Assembly (NCBI RefSeq): GCF_020184175.1
Contig: NC_065533.1
Coordinates: 58,442,351-58,506,350 of the forward strand
Direction: 5' to 3'
Length of the DNA: 64,000 nucleotides
Source: Aphis gossypii
Lineage: Eukaryota; Arthropoda; Insecta; Hemiptera; Aphididae
Part shown: piece by piece, positions 34,101 to 47,453 of the stretch
Layout: each line of letters opens with the position of its first letter
How positions within the stretch are numbered: the first letter of the stretch is position 1
Program-made: the position numbers and the translations under genes
The notes under the pieces: generated by a model
Databases searched by the model: none
What the model was told of the DNA's origin: nothing
The model's input: the letters and a program-made list of their open reading frames with translations, nothing else

Positions 34101-37069
34101 ATGTATAAATGCCAGCAGTGTGCATCGGTTTTTAAGTTAAAAAAAAGTTTATATAGACATGAAAAATCACATACTGGTATACTTTACCGATGCACAGTAT
34201 GTGCAAAAACATTCAAAGACGAATCCAACTTGAGGAGACATTTGAAAAAAGTTCATGGTATTTATACAATTTTTTTATTTTTTTTTTTCTATACTTTCAA
34301 TATTAATTTATCTATAATATTTTTCTAAGCTATCCTTCACGCACCCGCTACATTGAGGCCTCAACGAGAGTGTTATTAAGTATGCACCTCGTATTAACCG
34401 ACCTGCTGTTCCAACCGGCAGTTTAAACAGAATGTCAGATGATGAAATTTGTATGGCTGCCATGGACAACTTTGAACAAGAACAGGAGGATCAAGAATAC
34501 TGTATTGAAATTGCACCGCAAATTTTTGTTCCTGATATTCAGACTGGTTGTTCAAACATAATGTCTGATGACAACATTTGTATGGCAGCCATGGAAAATT
34601 TTGAAAAAGAATTGCAGAACGTTAATAAAGGTTAGTGTTATTTATTACGATCGAATTTATTAGATTTTTTTTTTTTAAAAGACTACGATTTTATTTGTCC
34701 ACCTTGGATTAACATTTTTTTTTTTTTTTAAATTTAAGATTCTTATACTGCCGCTGTTAATGGTAAACGCATTTCCACCGCCAACACCTCATCCGCTGTT
34801 AGGTCAAAAAAAAAAGCGTATACATTTTGTACAATCCTCCGGTTTTGTAGAAATCTCAGTCTCTAAAGCCCGAACAGTTGTGTGGTACTATGCTAAAAAT
34901 ACGGGGGTATCCAAAATTATACGGACTTTCTCCGCTCTCTCGAATCCGAATTAAAGCAGTTGTTAAAAACACGAGTACAGGAGCACCCTATTAAGTTCAA
35001 TTCAAAGCTTGAGACCAGCTATAGTATACCATCAGTGCCTAATTCAATGGAGAATAGGGCATTTAAAACATCTGCGGTCGAGATTTTTGTAGAAAGCGAT
35101 ATTTCGGCTATAATACAGGGGGCGTTTAAAAAATTGTTAAGTGAAAACGAAACATACGCAAGTAGAGGGAGAGGGTTTACATTAGAGAGCATAGACGGGT
35201 TAATGTTGACTATATATAAATATATGCCGAAGGGAGGATCGTCATACATACAATTGCCGGCGTTTATTGATAGGAAACGGGCCACCATTAACCCTCAAAA
35301 TTTAGACCAGCAATGTTTTAAGTGGGCGATTCTCGCGAGGTATGTAACGGGGCCGGTGGCATGTCGTGTCGGTGACAATTATAGACAACATGAAGGCAAA
35401 TATAATTTCGAAAGCATTTCCTTTCCAACGCCTTTATCTGATATAAAAAAATTCGAAAAAAATAATACACGCGTGTCCATACATGTTTACGGCCTTGAAA
35501 AAAAATTTAATCCGACAAAAAAATATCCTACTTACAATGTATACCCAATTCGTGTAGTTGATGAGGAGAAGTCGGACCATTTCGACTTGCTTTTTACAAC
35601 GTGTGATGACAACTCGCACTACGCGTATATAACTAGTTTGTCGCGACTCGTACGGTCGCAAAAAACTAGATATGAACATTCAGTATATTTTTGTAAGCGA
35701 TGTTTTTGTACTTTTGATAATAGACTACTAAAGTTCAAGTCTAATGGACGTGAGGCGTTGGAAGAGCATAAATTATTCTGTGGGGTACATAAGCCTATTT
35801 TCCGGAAATGCCAAAAGAGGGGGAATGTACAAATTTAAAAAAAATGGAAAAATACCGTTAGACAGCCATTTGTTATTTACGCTGATTTCGAGACCTTATT
35901 AGTGAAAACGGACGAGGTAAAGGGTGGAAATACAAAAATAATTCAAAAACATGAGGCGATGATCTACGGATTTTTGGTTAAGGCAAGCGATGACGTGCCG
36001 ACGGAGCTCATCGAAGAATATGAAATACCTACAGTGCCGGTAGTATACAGAGGCGACGAACAACATGCGGACGTAGTAAAATGTTTTGTTGAGGCTATAG
36101 TTGCGGTCAGTTGGAAAATTGAAAAGTTAATAAAGACTAACATTCCTTTGACCATGACCGAAGAGGAAGAAAAAACACATCAAGAGTGTAATACGTGTAA
36201 TTTATGTAAATGTATTTTAGTCAATGGCGAAAAAGTTAGAGACCATAATCATCTGACGGACAAATTTAGACAAACTTTGTGTTCAAAGTGTAACTTAGAG
36301 TTACAACAGCCTACATTTGTACCTGTATTTACACAGGTAAATGTATATTAAAACTATTCGCTTGTGTATTTATTAATTAATATCATTATTACAGATTCAC
36401 TAGTGTATCACACTATGACTGACGATTTTTACTCTGACTTGTTGGAAAATCCAAACTTGATGGATAGGTTAGACACGGCAGACTTGCCATCTAACCATCC
36501 GTGCTATACAACAGCACGTAAAAAGGTGCCGGGTTTTTTTCTGACGAGTCAAAGGGTGATATTATATCAGAGTTTTGTGCGTTGAGGGCGAAATCTTATG
36601 CCTATAAGATTCACTCATCAAATACGTCCGATACTGTAGGAAGGGAAAACATTAAAGCTAAGGGGGTCCGACATCATGTGGTTAAGAATCACATGACATT
36701 AGAGGACCACAGAAAATGTTTGTTTGGGGAAGCCGGTGTGAAGGCTTACCAAGAAAATGTGTCTATTAGATCATTTAAGCACAGACTGTTGACAATCAGA
36801 ACAAATAAATTGACGTACAACAGTTATGATGATAAGCGGGTTGTACTAGAAGATAAAATAAACACACTAGTTCATGGACACAACAGTATAGAGTAAGTTA
36901 TCATAATTATATTTAAAAATAATTTTACTAATTTTACTTATAATTTTATAGAAAAGATGAATCTGAGTTTTGGCCTGGACTCGAATTGCAGTTGGATCCT
37001 GAAGGACAGCCATGGATAGATTCAGATAAAGAATTACATAGAATGCTTGTACAATGTTTAATGGAATAG
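34101..37069 (+). pseudogene. Viral/Polinton-type DNA polymerase B gene with zinc fingers; polymerase core deleted
   Basis: Exon 1 (34101-34257) encodes two C2H2 fingers (YKCQQC...H...H, YRCTVC...H...H). Exon 2 (34330-34630) carries a duplicated MSDD(E/N)ICMAAM motif. Exon 3 (34739-36345) matches the long N-terminal region of insect viral-type PolB proteins (SARTVVWYYAKN-like block, YIQLPAFIDRKRATINPQNL, FFCKRCF-like cluster, VIYADFETLL) and ends in a recombination-endonuclease-VII-like finger (CNLCKC...VRDHNHLT...CSKCNL). The next frame resumes at TDSLVYH (the second half of polymerase motif C) and continues through AKSYAYK and VRHHVVKNHMTLEDH to a last exon (36952-37069). The exonuclease and most of the palm are gone, replaced by about 50 bp of filler. 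There is also a frameshift near 34915 and a TAA at 35836. It therefore cannot polymerise DNA as it stands. PolB copies the element's own DNA, usually protein-primed. Confidence 0.82.
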
Positions 37070-37144
37070 TTATACCCCCCATTTTTGTAAACTGTTTTAT
37101 CTATAAAACCATGTTATTTGTTTAGTGTATATACCCAGATAGCA

Positions 37145-38879
37145 AAACCGTAACATTGATATTTTGGAAATATTGTACCTAAGTTAACACTAGAATATTT
37201 TAATAGGAATTTAAAATAATATTTCATTAAAAAATTATAATAATATTCCAGTATCATCAATTTTAGAACATTTTAATTTTAACTTAATTAGAGTATTCTC
37301 AAAATATATAAATTGGAATTTAAAATAATATTGCAATTTACCGATTTCAAAAATATTTCACCAGAATTAATAATTTAATTTAATATATATATATAATTAT
37401 AATAATTATATATTATACTATATAATTATGTAATATTTTTATTAAGGTATATATTGATTTTACAAAGATCAAAGATCTGTATTGATTTTGCATTGTCCGT
37501 GTGTGTATACAATATATCAATATAATATGTATGATTGTCGATTAATATAATCAAACAAAATAATTGATTTTCAACAATTGATTGTTTCTATATTATATAT
37601 TATATATATTATATAAACTATACATTAGTATATTGATATTGGTAGTTTTGAAAGGTCAAAATTATAAATTCCCTGCATACAAGTATTGCAGTACTTTCAA
37701 AAGCGTTGGGAAAAACATGCAGAATTGTTATGCAAAACGTTGTTTTTTGTGTAACCGTATAGATATTATACTATACTTGAATTTCTCACCGAATTATGTA
37801 TTAGCATATTTTCTGTATATTAAAATGAATATAATATGATAAAAAGTTCAAAATTGATTCATTATACCTATTGACATTATCATTTTTAATTTAATTTTTT
37901 TTTTTTTTGTTTCTTTAAATTTCGCTAAAAAATCATTTGCTTGGTCAAATATTTTGAAAACAGAACACAAGGTTTCTCTAATTAATGTATGTATGTATAT
38001 CATTAAAATATATCGAAAATATATTATCATAATATATTTGTATAATACACTGCATTTTCCCCCGCGTATTCCGTCGAAGACAAAATTAATTGTTTTACAT
38101 TGAAGTAGCTACTACTGCAAGTAGCTAATACTTATACACGACGGATGTAATGTGTCGCATTTCAATCCGCGGTGGAAAACTCCGGCCAGCTTGCGTTTTA
38201 GCTGAAAACACGTCGGATACGCCTTGTATAGCCGGTGTGTCGGAAAACGCCACGGAATACGCGCAAATTAAACCACACCACATTATAAATTTATAAAGCT
38301 ACTATAATAGTAAATAGATATTATTTTGCTATAATTAATTATCTTGAGATAATGATATTGTAATAATATAATTGTCTACATAATTCAGACGTCATCCCAT
38401 CCACCTCGCGTCCGGCCCAGGCACTTTCATTATTTATAACTTTATAAGTTACTCATTATGGGGGGAATGCCACACTCTCGCACGGACAAACTCGTCTACT
38501 CAGTTTTCTTATCGCGACGGAACGACCAGCGAAAACAACAATATTTATAAATATCTATTAATTGTTAAATAGATGAAATTATATGGGATGTGATAAAACT
38601 ATAGAATAGATATGAAGAATTTACTATATTTTATACGACTTTCAAGTTTCAACAACGAATGATTGTATATATTAACAAATAACAATACTTATAGGGCGAG
38701 TGTTTTATCTCATACCTACTATAATATTATATATTATATACATTTTATTTTTACCATACTCCAATATTTTATTACTAGTTAAAGGAAATATTATCTATAT
38801 TGGCTATAAATAGGTACAATAATTTATAATATTTACGTCGCCGTCGGTGACGCGCCGACGCTATTGGCTGTTGCAATTC
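37145..38879. other. 5' noncoding part of the EnSpm-like element
   Basis: AT-rich to about 38040, then a GC-richer block (38040-38290 and 38390-38530) typical of an upstream promoter region. A frame at 37582-37839 has CFLCNRIDIILYLN but no known motif. No repeats other than the subterminal words. Confidence 0.4.
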
Positions 38880-38917
38880 GTAGACAACATAGAGTAATAT
38901 TACTCTATGGTAGACAA
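38880..38917. repeat. 22-bp perfect palindrome bounded by 8-bp direct repeats
   Basis: gtagacaa occurs at 38880-38887 and again at 38910-38917. Exactly between them lies a perfect palindrome (38888-38909) made of catagagtaat and its inverse. An 8-bp duplication is the size produced by hAT elements, so this looks like an ultra-short palindromic insertion or a hAT excision scar. Confidence 0.9.
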
Positions 38918-38993
38918 TAATCCCATTCCTGTCGCCGTTACAACACTCGAAATTCATGAGCGGTATATTTGTCTGTGGACATAACCACAAAAC

Positions 38994-39232
38994 TATATAA
39001 GCATTTGTAATTGGCATTTTGGCCTACGATGAGCCTGCCATGATATTATTCTTGTTAATTTGTTCATAGTGTTCGTGCATAAGTTAATTAAGTTATCAGA
39101 CATTCGTTTTTCAGCATTCAGTGTGAGTCTTTTACTGTTATCAGTGTTTTCACGTTTCTGTTATACGTTATTACAGATTACAGTATTTACTGTTTATCCT
39201 AGTTGACAGTTAGGCGTTTTGGCGGCGAATTT
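38994..39232 (+). promoter_or_regulatory. TATA box and 5' UTR exon of the EnSpm-like transposase gene
   Basis: tatataa (38994-39000) is followed by a GC-balanced leader and a good GT donor (gtaagtat, 39233-39240). The matching acceptor (t-tract then ag) is at 44780-44781, just before the first codons at 44821. The intron carries a later hAT insertion. The exon call is by splice-site and context only. Confidence 0.5.
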
Positions 39233-39399
39233 GTAAGTATCTAACATAATATACCTACATATTTTAAATTTTAAGTTTAGTACCTAGTACCCAATACCTA
39301 CTTATTATTTTATTGATAGATATTTCTTACGGCCAACATGTTTTAAAAAATAATACCTATTGTACTATTAAGTATAGGTATTATAATAATACATATACC

Positions 39400-42300
39400 C
39401 AGGGCCGGATTTAGGGGGGGGGGGCACGGGGCCCCCACAAGATTCAATTAATATGAGGCCCCCACAATAATTACCTTTTTTTTAAAAATTTTTTAGTATT
39501 TGCAAAAATATATCCTAGTAATAATAGTCCTAATAGTTATTTGAATTTAAAAACTATTATTATTTCATGTGTGTTGTATTATTATACATTTTTATACACT
39601 ACGTTCGAAATATGATTTTTATTTACTAGCAAAAATATTTCCCAATGTATAAAAATAATATTTTGTTTGATATTATCTATGTGTTTTTTTTTTTTTGCTA
39701 TCTAATTTATATAAACCAAATAGTGTTACTTTCATTAAGCTTATCGCTAGACGCTAGTACAATAGTCAATAAAACATTATTTTTCCTAAAACTCGTGTAA
39801 AACGGTACACATTGCGGAGAGGCTAGCGACGTCGCGAAGCGACGATCTTCAGACAACATATCATTTATCATTGATTGTTTTGTCAGCGTTTAGTGCGGTT
39901 TACGAAATTTTAATTCCTGGGATCTATACATTGTAAATTTGTCACGTATTCAATCAGCCTACTATTACTATTGGGTAAGTTAATTATTAATAAATATTGT
40001 TTTTATCATAATTTAATTTAATTAACCAAAACACACTTATAAACCTATACCTATTAAATATCAATTAGAATGTTAAAGCGTCACTCATAAATAAGTCCCA
40101 GATTTATATGCGTTTGCATGTTTTTTTTAACAATTCAAAATGTAGCTAGATAAGTTACAAATTTAAATCTTAAACTGATGTGTTGGTACCTGCAAAATTA
40201 AATGTTGAATATTTTAAATAAATTTTAAAAATATAAATATAAAATAATATAATAATAATAATAATAATAATATATAATATAAATATTTTAAAATTTAAAA
40301 TATTAATATTTATACTGTACACAAATAGATGTGTTGGGACATCGACACGTGTGTTATTATACAGCGATGATTTGATGTGTGTGCGGAAATTATATGAGAC
40401 TTGTCTGATATCTCAATCGTATCGATTTTTTTTATTGTAACTAATTACTATTATAGTCATTACATTTATTCATGCCGTTGGTTATGGTGTTATTGCGAGT
40501 TACGACCTGCGTCTTGTGATTTAGGTATACCCACAAGCAAACTTAATTTTTTATTACTCATATAATTTATCCACTCTTCACCACTGAATTAAAATATAAT
40601 ATAATTAAATTTTTTTTTTTTTCAATTATTATTATCGAAATGCCGTCTGGGTCTGTATCGAAGTATTTTTCGTTTGAGAGAGGTAGAGTACAGTATGTAG
40701 CATTTATACCCCCTTCTCTTAGGAAGAGAATATTCACGTGTGTGGACTTATTTATGTATACTACTAAAACGAATCACTTATTTGTTTAATGTCTTAAAAA
40801 TATGAAGAGAAATAAAAATAAATTAGCTGACTTTTATTCAAATAGATATATAATGGGTGATCGACACAAGACTCCTAGATTGTATAAAAGTGGAACACAA
40901 AAAAGAAAATTAGCTGCGGGTCGAAAAAAAAATTCAGAGGAAAGTCTATCTTCCATTCCTAAACTGACTAATTATTTCTCTACTTCCAGACTGTTGGCTA
41001 AAAATTCTAGTAGTCAATTAACAAAAGATTTAGTAAATGTTGTCGATACATCTAACAATCAATCAGAATTCGATGAAAAATTAGATGTTCAGTTACAAAA
41101 TAATAAAGTAGATGTTAACACAGACCCAGTGCTACAACTGGGATTTGAAAATTATATTGGTCCATAACGAAAAATTAGTGACAAATGTTGTCAATGCATC
41201 GAAAAATGATCCAGAATATGTTGAAAATATAGATAACCAATTACAAAAAAAACAATGTCACAAAAATAAAAGAGTAGATAATAACACAGAGTCGATGCAA
41301 CTGGGGTTTGAAAATGATATTGGTCTCTGGCCGAATAAATGTACGAACGAAATTATATCCTTTTGGTAAAAAAAGGTTTTAATGACTTACAGAACTGATG
41401 AAGATTGAAAAATATTTGAAAAATCGTCCGTTATTCAAGGTGTGTGAACGTCCAGATCATGGTAGTAGAAAATGTTCGATTAATCTTTTTAAAAGAATTT
41501 CGAAAAATAAAGAAATTGTTAACCGTTTCTGGCTTTGCTTTTCTCCAAGCACTGGGAAAATTATTGTTACGTTTGTAAACTTTTAGAAACTAATCAAGGC
41601 AATATCTAATGATGGGTATTGTGATTGGAAGCATGCATCTGAACGACTACGTCAACATGAAAACTAAAGAGCACTTACAAGCGGTTATAATACTATCACA
41701 ACGAGGAAAAGAAATAGGTTGTATTGACAAAAGTTTAAAACAACAGATGAACGAAGAAGTGGTTATTGGAATAAAATTCTTATGCGCGTAGTTAGTACGA
41801 TAAAATTTCTCTGTGAGCGTGGATTGGCGTTAAGAGGTCAAAATGAAATTATTGGATCATCAAAAAACGGAAATTATCTTGGCATTTTAGAGTTGATAGC
41901 AGAATATGATCCATTTCTTTCAGCACATATAAAGAAACATGCAAATAAAGGAAGTGGCCATACAAATTATCTTTCGTCTACAATCTGTGAAGAACTGGTT
42001 AGTTTAATGGCCAAGAGCGTACTCAATGAAATAATTACTTGACTAAAAATATCAAAATATTATTCCTCTGTGATTCCACTCCAGATGAAGGTCACATAGA
42101 TCAACTCACGGTAATATTCGTTACATGGAAAACCTTATTCCTGTAGAAAGATTTTTAACGTTTTTACCTAACAGTGGACATACGGGTTAAAGCTATAGCT
42201 GAAACACTTATTCACTTCTTAAATGAATATAACATCGATATAAAAGACTGTCGAGGGCAGTCATATGACAACGCTGCAAAATGAGTGGGAAATACAATGG

Positions 42301-43975
42301 AATGCAAGCTTTATAAAACGAGTAAATGGTTACGCAATTTTTGTGCCATGCTGTGGGCATTCATTAAATTTAGTTGGAAAACAGAGCAGCTAATTCATGT
42401 TCTACTGCTATAAAATTCTTTGATTTCGTTCAAAATATATACGTATTTTTTACATCATCTCCGTCAAGATATCAAATTTTAACCAAAAAGTTATCATTGA
42501 AAAATTCGAATACACAATTTCATGTTCCTAAAAATTTAAATGATACTCGTTGGTCATGTAGTAGAGCAGATGCCCCAAAGCATTAGTATTAGGTTATAAT
42601 GAATTTAAAGAGACTTTGGAATATATTTAAAGACCCAGAGCAAAAAGAAGTTGTTAAAAATGAAGGGAATGGACTTCTGAAAAAAATCACTAGTTTTGAA
42701 ATTGCATTTTATTTATTATTTTGGAATGACATTTTAGACCGCTTCAACGCCACAAATCACTTGTTACAAAATCCTAAGATGGTTCTTCAATCTGCGGTAA
42801 CAGCTCTTACTTCTTTGAAGCTTTTGTTCAAGATAAACGTAATTCATTGACGATTATGAAGAAACGGCTAAAAAAATGTCAGGAAAAACCGATTACCCTG
42901 AAATTCGAATTCGCTCACAAAATGTAAGACTCACTTCCATTGGAAAATAGAAACCAGGAAACTACTCAATTATCTCAAAGAGAAAAATTCCGATCTGAAA
43001 ACTTTCTCCCGTTATCGATCAGTTGTATACATCTCTAACTGATAGAATAAAAGCCTATGATATAATATGTAAACGATTCGGATTTTTCAGAAAATTAGGA
43101 AATATAGAACTTCAGAATTATTATTATCTGCCACAAATCTGGTCAATATATACTCTGAAGATTTGGAAGCAACTTTAGGTAACGAATTATTGCAGTTTAA
43201 TAGTTTGGTTAATTTACGTCAAAAAGATCGCGAAAGGAAGAATCGTGGGAATTATTTTTGTTCAGGATACTCTATGAGGACAATTTAAAAGTTACCTTTC
43301 CAAATGTAGAAATTGCTCTGCATATGTATTTGGTGTTAATGGTAGCAAACAGTAGTGGAGAACGCTCGTTTTCAAAATGAAACTTATAAAAAATAGATTG
43401 AGAACTACAATGACACAAGATCGTCTAACCAACTTAACCATTTTAAGTATGAAAGTGATATACTACGGTCCTTGGACTTTGAACATACCATCAAACAATT
43501 TTCCATTAATAAGTCAAGAAAAGTATGTTTATTATAATGACATGTATATTATATTTCTTTAGTATTATTTTTATATTATAAAATAACGTTGTACATTTAA
43601 CAAACGTACTAAATATATTTAATTATCAAATTTGTTATTTGAAAATAATTTAAAGGGTTTATTTTAGTTTTCATTAGTGTCAAATATATTTAATAATAAC
43701 TTATTAATGTTTTTTGATATATTAAATTAAAAAATAAAAATAGATGACTTTAAAGGTTACTTGTATTACTTATTAATTGCATTAACATTTTATAAGTATG
43801 TATTAATTATGTCCAATAAGCAAAATGATGTGATAAAAAATTAATAGTATGATGAGAGGATAATCCAGTTATATATTTTTAAATTTATTTTTTAAAGCAT
43901 ATAGATCAACTAAAAATTCTTATATTTAAATTTTATGTTGGCCCTGGGGCCCCCACAACCCTAAATCCGGTCCTG
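39400..43975 (+). mobile_element. hAT element, target duplication CATATACC
   Basis: The left end reads cagggccggatttaggg (39400-39416); the inverse of the right end (to 43975) reads caggaccggatttaggg. Perfect 8-bp duplications CATATACC lie at 39392-39399 and 43976-43983. G-runs and a gggcccccac block follow each end. The 4576-bp element contains one broken plus-strand transposase gene and sits in the first intron of the EnSpm-like transposase gene. Confidence 0.95.
40802..43560 (+). pseudogene. hAT transposase, ZMYM1-like, heavily frameshifted
   Basis: The N-terminus is basic with a SIPKLTNYFSTSRL segment (from 40802). After an acidic linker come LGFENDIGLWPNK (partly duplicated as LQLGFENYIGP), a TTF-finger remnant (GYCDWKHASERLRQHEN, about 41615-41665), then FLCERGLALRGQNEIIGSSK and NGNYLGILELIAEYDPFL. 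Next are VERFLTFLPN, AETLIHFLNEYNIDIKDCRG and QSYDNAAK, a transposase core around NLNDTRW and CSRADA, and the dimerisation motif MVANSSGERSFSKMKLIKNR with LTNLTILSM (about 43330-43460). The order is that of ZMYM1-like hAT transposases. At least six frame breaks make it dead. Confidence 0.85.
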
Positions 43976-43983
43976 CATATACC

Positions 43984-44800
43984 TAGGTACCAAATAGTTA
44001 ATCATTTTTTATTTTTATATTTCTAATTAGTCAGTAGATTAATTATTTATTTGAAAGTTGAAATCAGTTAAGTAACTAACTCAACAAGAACACAAGATAT
44101 TCAATTCAATTTAATAATTTAATTAGGTAGATACCAAAATATATCTACTAGGTATGAGGTATCTAACTACATAGTTATTAATATTTGAACATGCTAATGC
44201 CAAGTCTACTCTTTATAATATAAGTGCAACAAAACTTTCTCCCTAATTTATATGTGTTGGTACAAAAATAATTAGATATTTCATATATATTATAGGTAGG
44301 TAAGAATATAATGGAAATTGGAAGTAGTAAAAATTAAAATATAGCTAGGTAGTAATTTATATAGGTGCAATTAATATTTTTATAATACTTGAGTTATGTA
44401 TTTCTTTATTATTTTAGGTACCAATATATTATTATATTAGGCAGGCACTCAGAGTGTTATTATTAATGACACCAACTTCATTTTATAATTTATTATTTAT
44501 ACTCCTAGGTCTTAGATTCTTGGTACATTTGTTTTGTTTTATTGATTAAAATTAATTGCTACCTGAATAAATAATTTTTTGAACAAAGTTATGACTTTTT
44601 TTTACTTATTTTAATAAACAAATGGCATGCTGAATAGGTATACCTATATTTATTTTGAGCTAATAATATATATAAACAGTCCCAGATCTCAGTTTGTTAT
44701 TTTCTGTTTTATTCAAAAACAAATTTAAATCTATAACTAGGTACATAAATAAATAGGTATATTATTATTTTTTTTTTTTAGTTCTTTTAAATTTTCAAAA
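43984..44800. other. Intron sequence with TAGGTA motifs
   Basis: No gene. It lies between the hAT right end and the splice acceptor at 44780. It contains many TAGGTA/TACCTA words and AT-rich runs. Confidence 0.5.
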
Positions 44801-44820
44801 TTTAAATACTACCTATAAAA

Positions 44821-46880
44821 TGTCAAGCGAACGTTCCAAGAGAAGAAAAATTAAGAATGAACTTGACCTTATCAGTAATATATATTCAAATAATGAACAG
44901 TAATAAGTAGTAATACTGTTGACGTTAACTGTGAAAAAGAAATTACTAAACTTATTGATTGCCATTCACCAATAACAACAAACTTAAACCCTGATCCTCA
45001 AATAGTTAGTTCATTTTATGATAAAACCGTAACGCGTATTCAAGAAAAGCTACCCAACTTACAAGAGGATATTATAGGGGAACAGCATATACCATTATTA
45101 TCCAATGTAGAAAACTTAATAGAAAATAAGTAAATAATAATTTTGAGAAAGATCTTGCGACATGGGCAGTAGATTTTAATGTTCCACAATCAACTGTTAA
45201 CAGTTTATTACAGTTAATGAAAAGGTATGATAATATAGATACAAAAAATTGCCAAGAGATTGCCGTACACTTTTAGTTACACCACGATTTAGTGGAACAA
45301 AACTTCGACGTGTTGATCCAGGAGAGTATTATCATTTTGGATTGTCTGCTGGTATCAAAGATTTGCATCAGCTGAACTCAGTGAAATACACATTTTTATA
45401 AGTGTAGATGGTTTGCCCTTAACGAAAAACACTAACAGTCAATTTTGGCCTATATTGGCTTACATTGTTGATACTGGTAAAACTGTTTTCCCAGTAGGCA
45501 TATATCATGGTTTTACTAAACCCAAAGATAGTGATGTGTTTTTATCAGATTTTATTACTGAAGCTAAAGATTTATTAACTAATGGAATTACAATTAATAG
45601 AGTCAATAGAAAAGTATTTATTAAAGGTTTTGTGTGTGATGCCCCTGCAAAATCATTTATACTCAAAACTAAAGGACATTCAGGATTTTCATCATGCAAT
45701 CGATGTATTATAGAAGGGGAATATTTTCAAAACAGGGTATGTTTTCCATATTCCAGAAATAAATGTCTTAACAGAACTCATGAATCATATGCAAGACTGA
45801 TGTATGAAGACTATCATATTGGGGATAGTATTTCACGACTCATTGAATTACCTGGATTTAACTTAGTTAACTCATTTAGTCTTGATTATATGCATTTAGT
45901 TTTAATTGGAGTTACTCGTAAACTTGTACTGTTGTGGTTGCACAAGGGACTATTACATGTACGTCTACCTAGTCGATCTGTAAATAAATTAACCGCTTCA
46001 TTACTAGCTCTAAAAAAATACATTCCTTCAGATTTTTCAAGAAAACCCAGGGAAATTCAGGACATAGGTAGGTGGAAAGCAACTGAGTTGAGATTATTTT
46101 TATTGTATATTGGACCTGTTGTCCTTGAAGGTATTATTAATAAGGATTGTTACAATCATTTCATGATTCTACATGTTGCCATGATCATACTTTTAAGTCC
46201 GAACTGCCAAAGTTATCTAGAATATGCTGAACAACTGCTAGATTACTTTGTAGAGAGATTTGAAAATATTTATGGCCGTCAACATGTATCTCATAACATT
46301 CACGGGCTTCTGCACTTATGTGATGATTATCAACATTTTGGCCCACTTGATAACTGCAGGCCTTTGTTTTAGAAAACTACATGAAATACTTAAAATCTAA
46401 AGTCCGAAAAAAATGAGAACCACTAGAACAGCTAATAAACAGATATTCTGAGATATATATTCAACATCAAAATAATATACTAAGTGATACAAATACAAGT
46501 ACAATATTATCAAAACCTCATAAAAATGGACCATTAATTGGCAATAACAATAGAATTCAGTAAAAAAGTTTACTATAAATAAAATTAAAATAAACATAAA
46601 TAGGTACATCTCAAGATAATTATATATTAACTGAAAGTGGAGAAGTTGTCAATTGTTTAAATGTTGTTAAAAATGAAGATGGTAGTATATCACTTATTGG
46701 AAAATGTTTTAAAATAAAACAACAATTTTATAATAATCTGTTGATTCATCATTATTTGATATATTTCATGTAGATCAACTTGCTGACTGAAGAATTATGC
46801 GAATGGAATATAAATAATGTAAAAAAAAAAGTTATGATAGTACACATAATTCTAAATCAATTGCATTGCCATTAATAAAT
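44821..46880 (+). pseudogene. EnSpm/TNP2-like transposase, damaged
   Basis: The start MSSERSKRRKIKNELDLISN (44821) is followed by several frameshifts and stops (about 44905, 45130, 45250), across which the expected pieces remain: KDLATWAVDFNVPQSTV-like, TPRFSGTKLRRVDPGEYYHF. A long open frame (to 46372) shows ISVDGLPLTKNTNSQFWPIL, FVCDAPAKSFILKTKGHSGF, SSCNRC, FSLDYMHLVLIGVTRKLVLL, RWKATELRLFLLYIG and SHNIHGLLHLCDDY. The CDAPA...KGHSG...C..C and DYMH blocks match TNP2/Transposase_21. The C-terminal tail (PLEQLINRYSEIY, then ILTESGEVVNCLNVV) is frameshifted. Known role of the family: binding element ends and cutting them. The next gene downstream encodes a DUF4806 protein in the same orientation. 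Confidence 0.75.
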
Positions 46881-47453
46881 TCTTGAATTTAATTGTTTTA
46901 ATAATTGTAAATAATGTAAATAAATAAAACTTAATATTTAAATAATTTTATTAGGCAACTAAATATGTAGATAGATAGTTAGTTTTTTTTTTTAATTTAA
47001 AATAAGTAACTTAAGTAATTAAAATGTTAAATTTATTTTTCTAAAATTTTTTAAAAAAATTGGATATTTTATGATTAAGTTTATTACTATGTTATGCCGT
47101 AATTAGTATCTACAGCTGTACAATAACTATAGTGAGTGTATTGAATAATTATAATTCTATAAAATACAGTTTGTGACTAACCATAAACAATGTGATTTTT
47201 AATTTATATTCTAGTAGTAACAAGAAACTTTGAAATATTAAAGCAAAATGTGGACTATTGTTCATTTTGTAAGAGATAACACCATAGAAATAGTTCCTGA
47301 TTTTTGGATCAAAAAGAAAGAAAAGAGTTGTGCTTGGCCTGTTAATAAAAAATCTGCAAGAAGATTAATCCAAAAAAGAAGTTATCCTAATGATATAGAA
47401 TATAAATGGTTTCCTTCAAGAATTGTTGGACAGTTTAGTAAGTATTAATAACC

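Noticed and set aside
36336..36394. GT...AG pair that looks like a small intron in the PolB-like gene
   Set aside because: Splicing there would not keep the frame, and the T of TDSLVYH is encoded in the DNA just before the supposed exon. A deletion with filler explains the junction better.
38888..38909. Rho-independent-type terminator at the 22-bp palindrome
   Set aside because: The stem is AT-rich with no loop and no T-tract follows; the locus is eukaryotic and the 8-bp flanking repeats point to an insertion scar.
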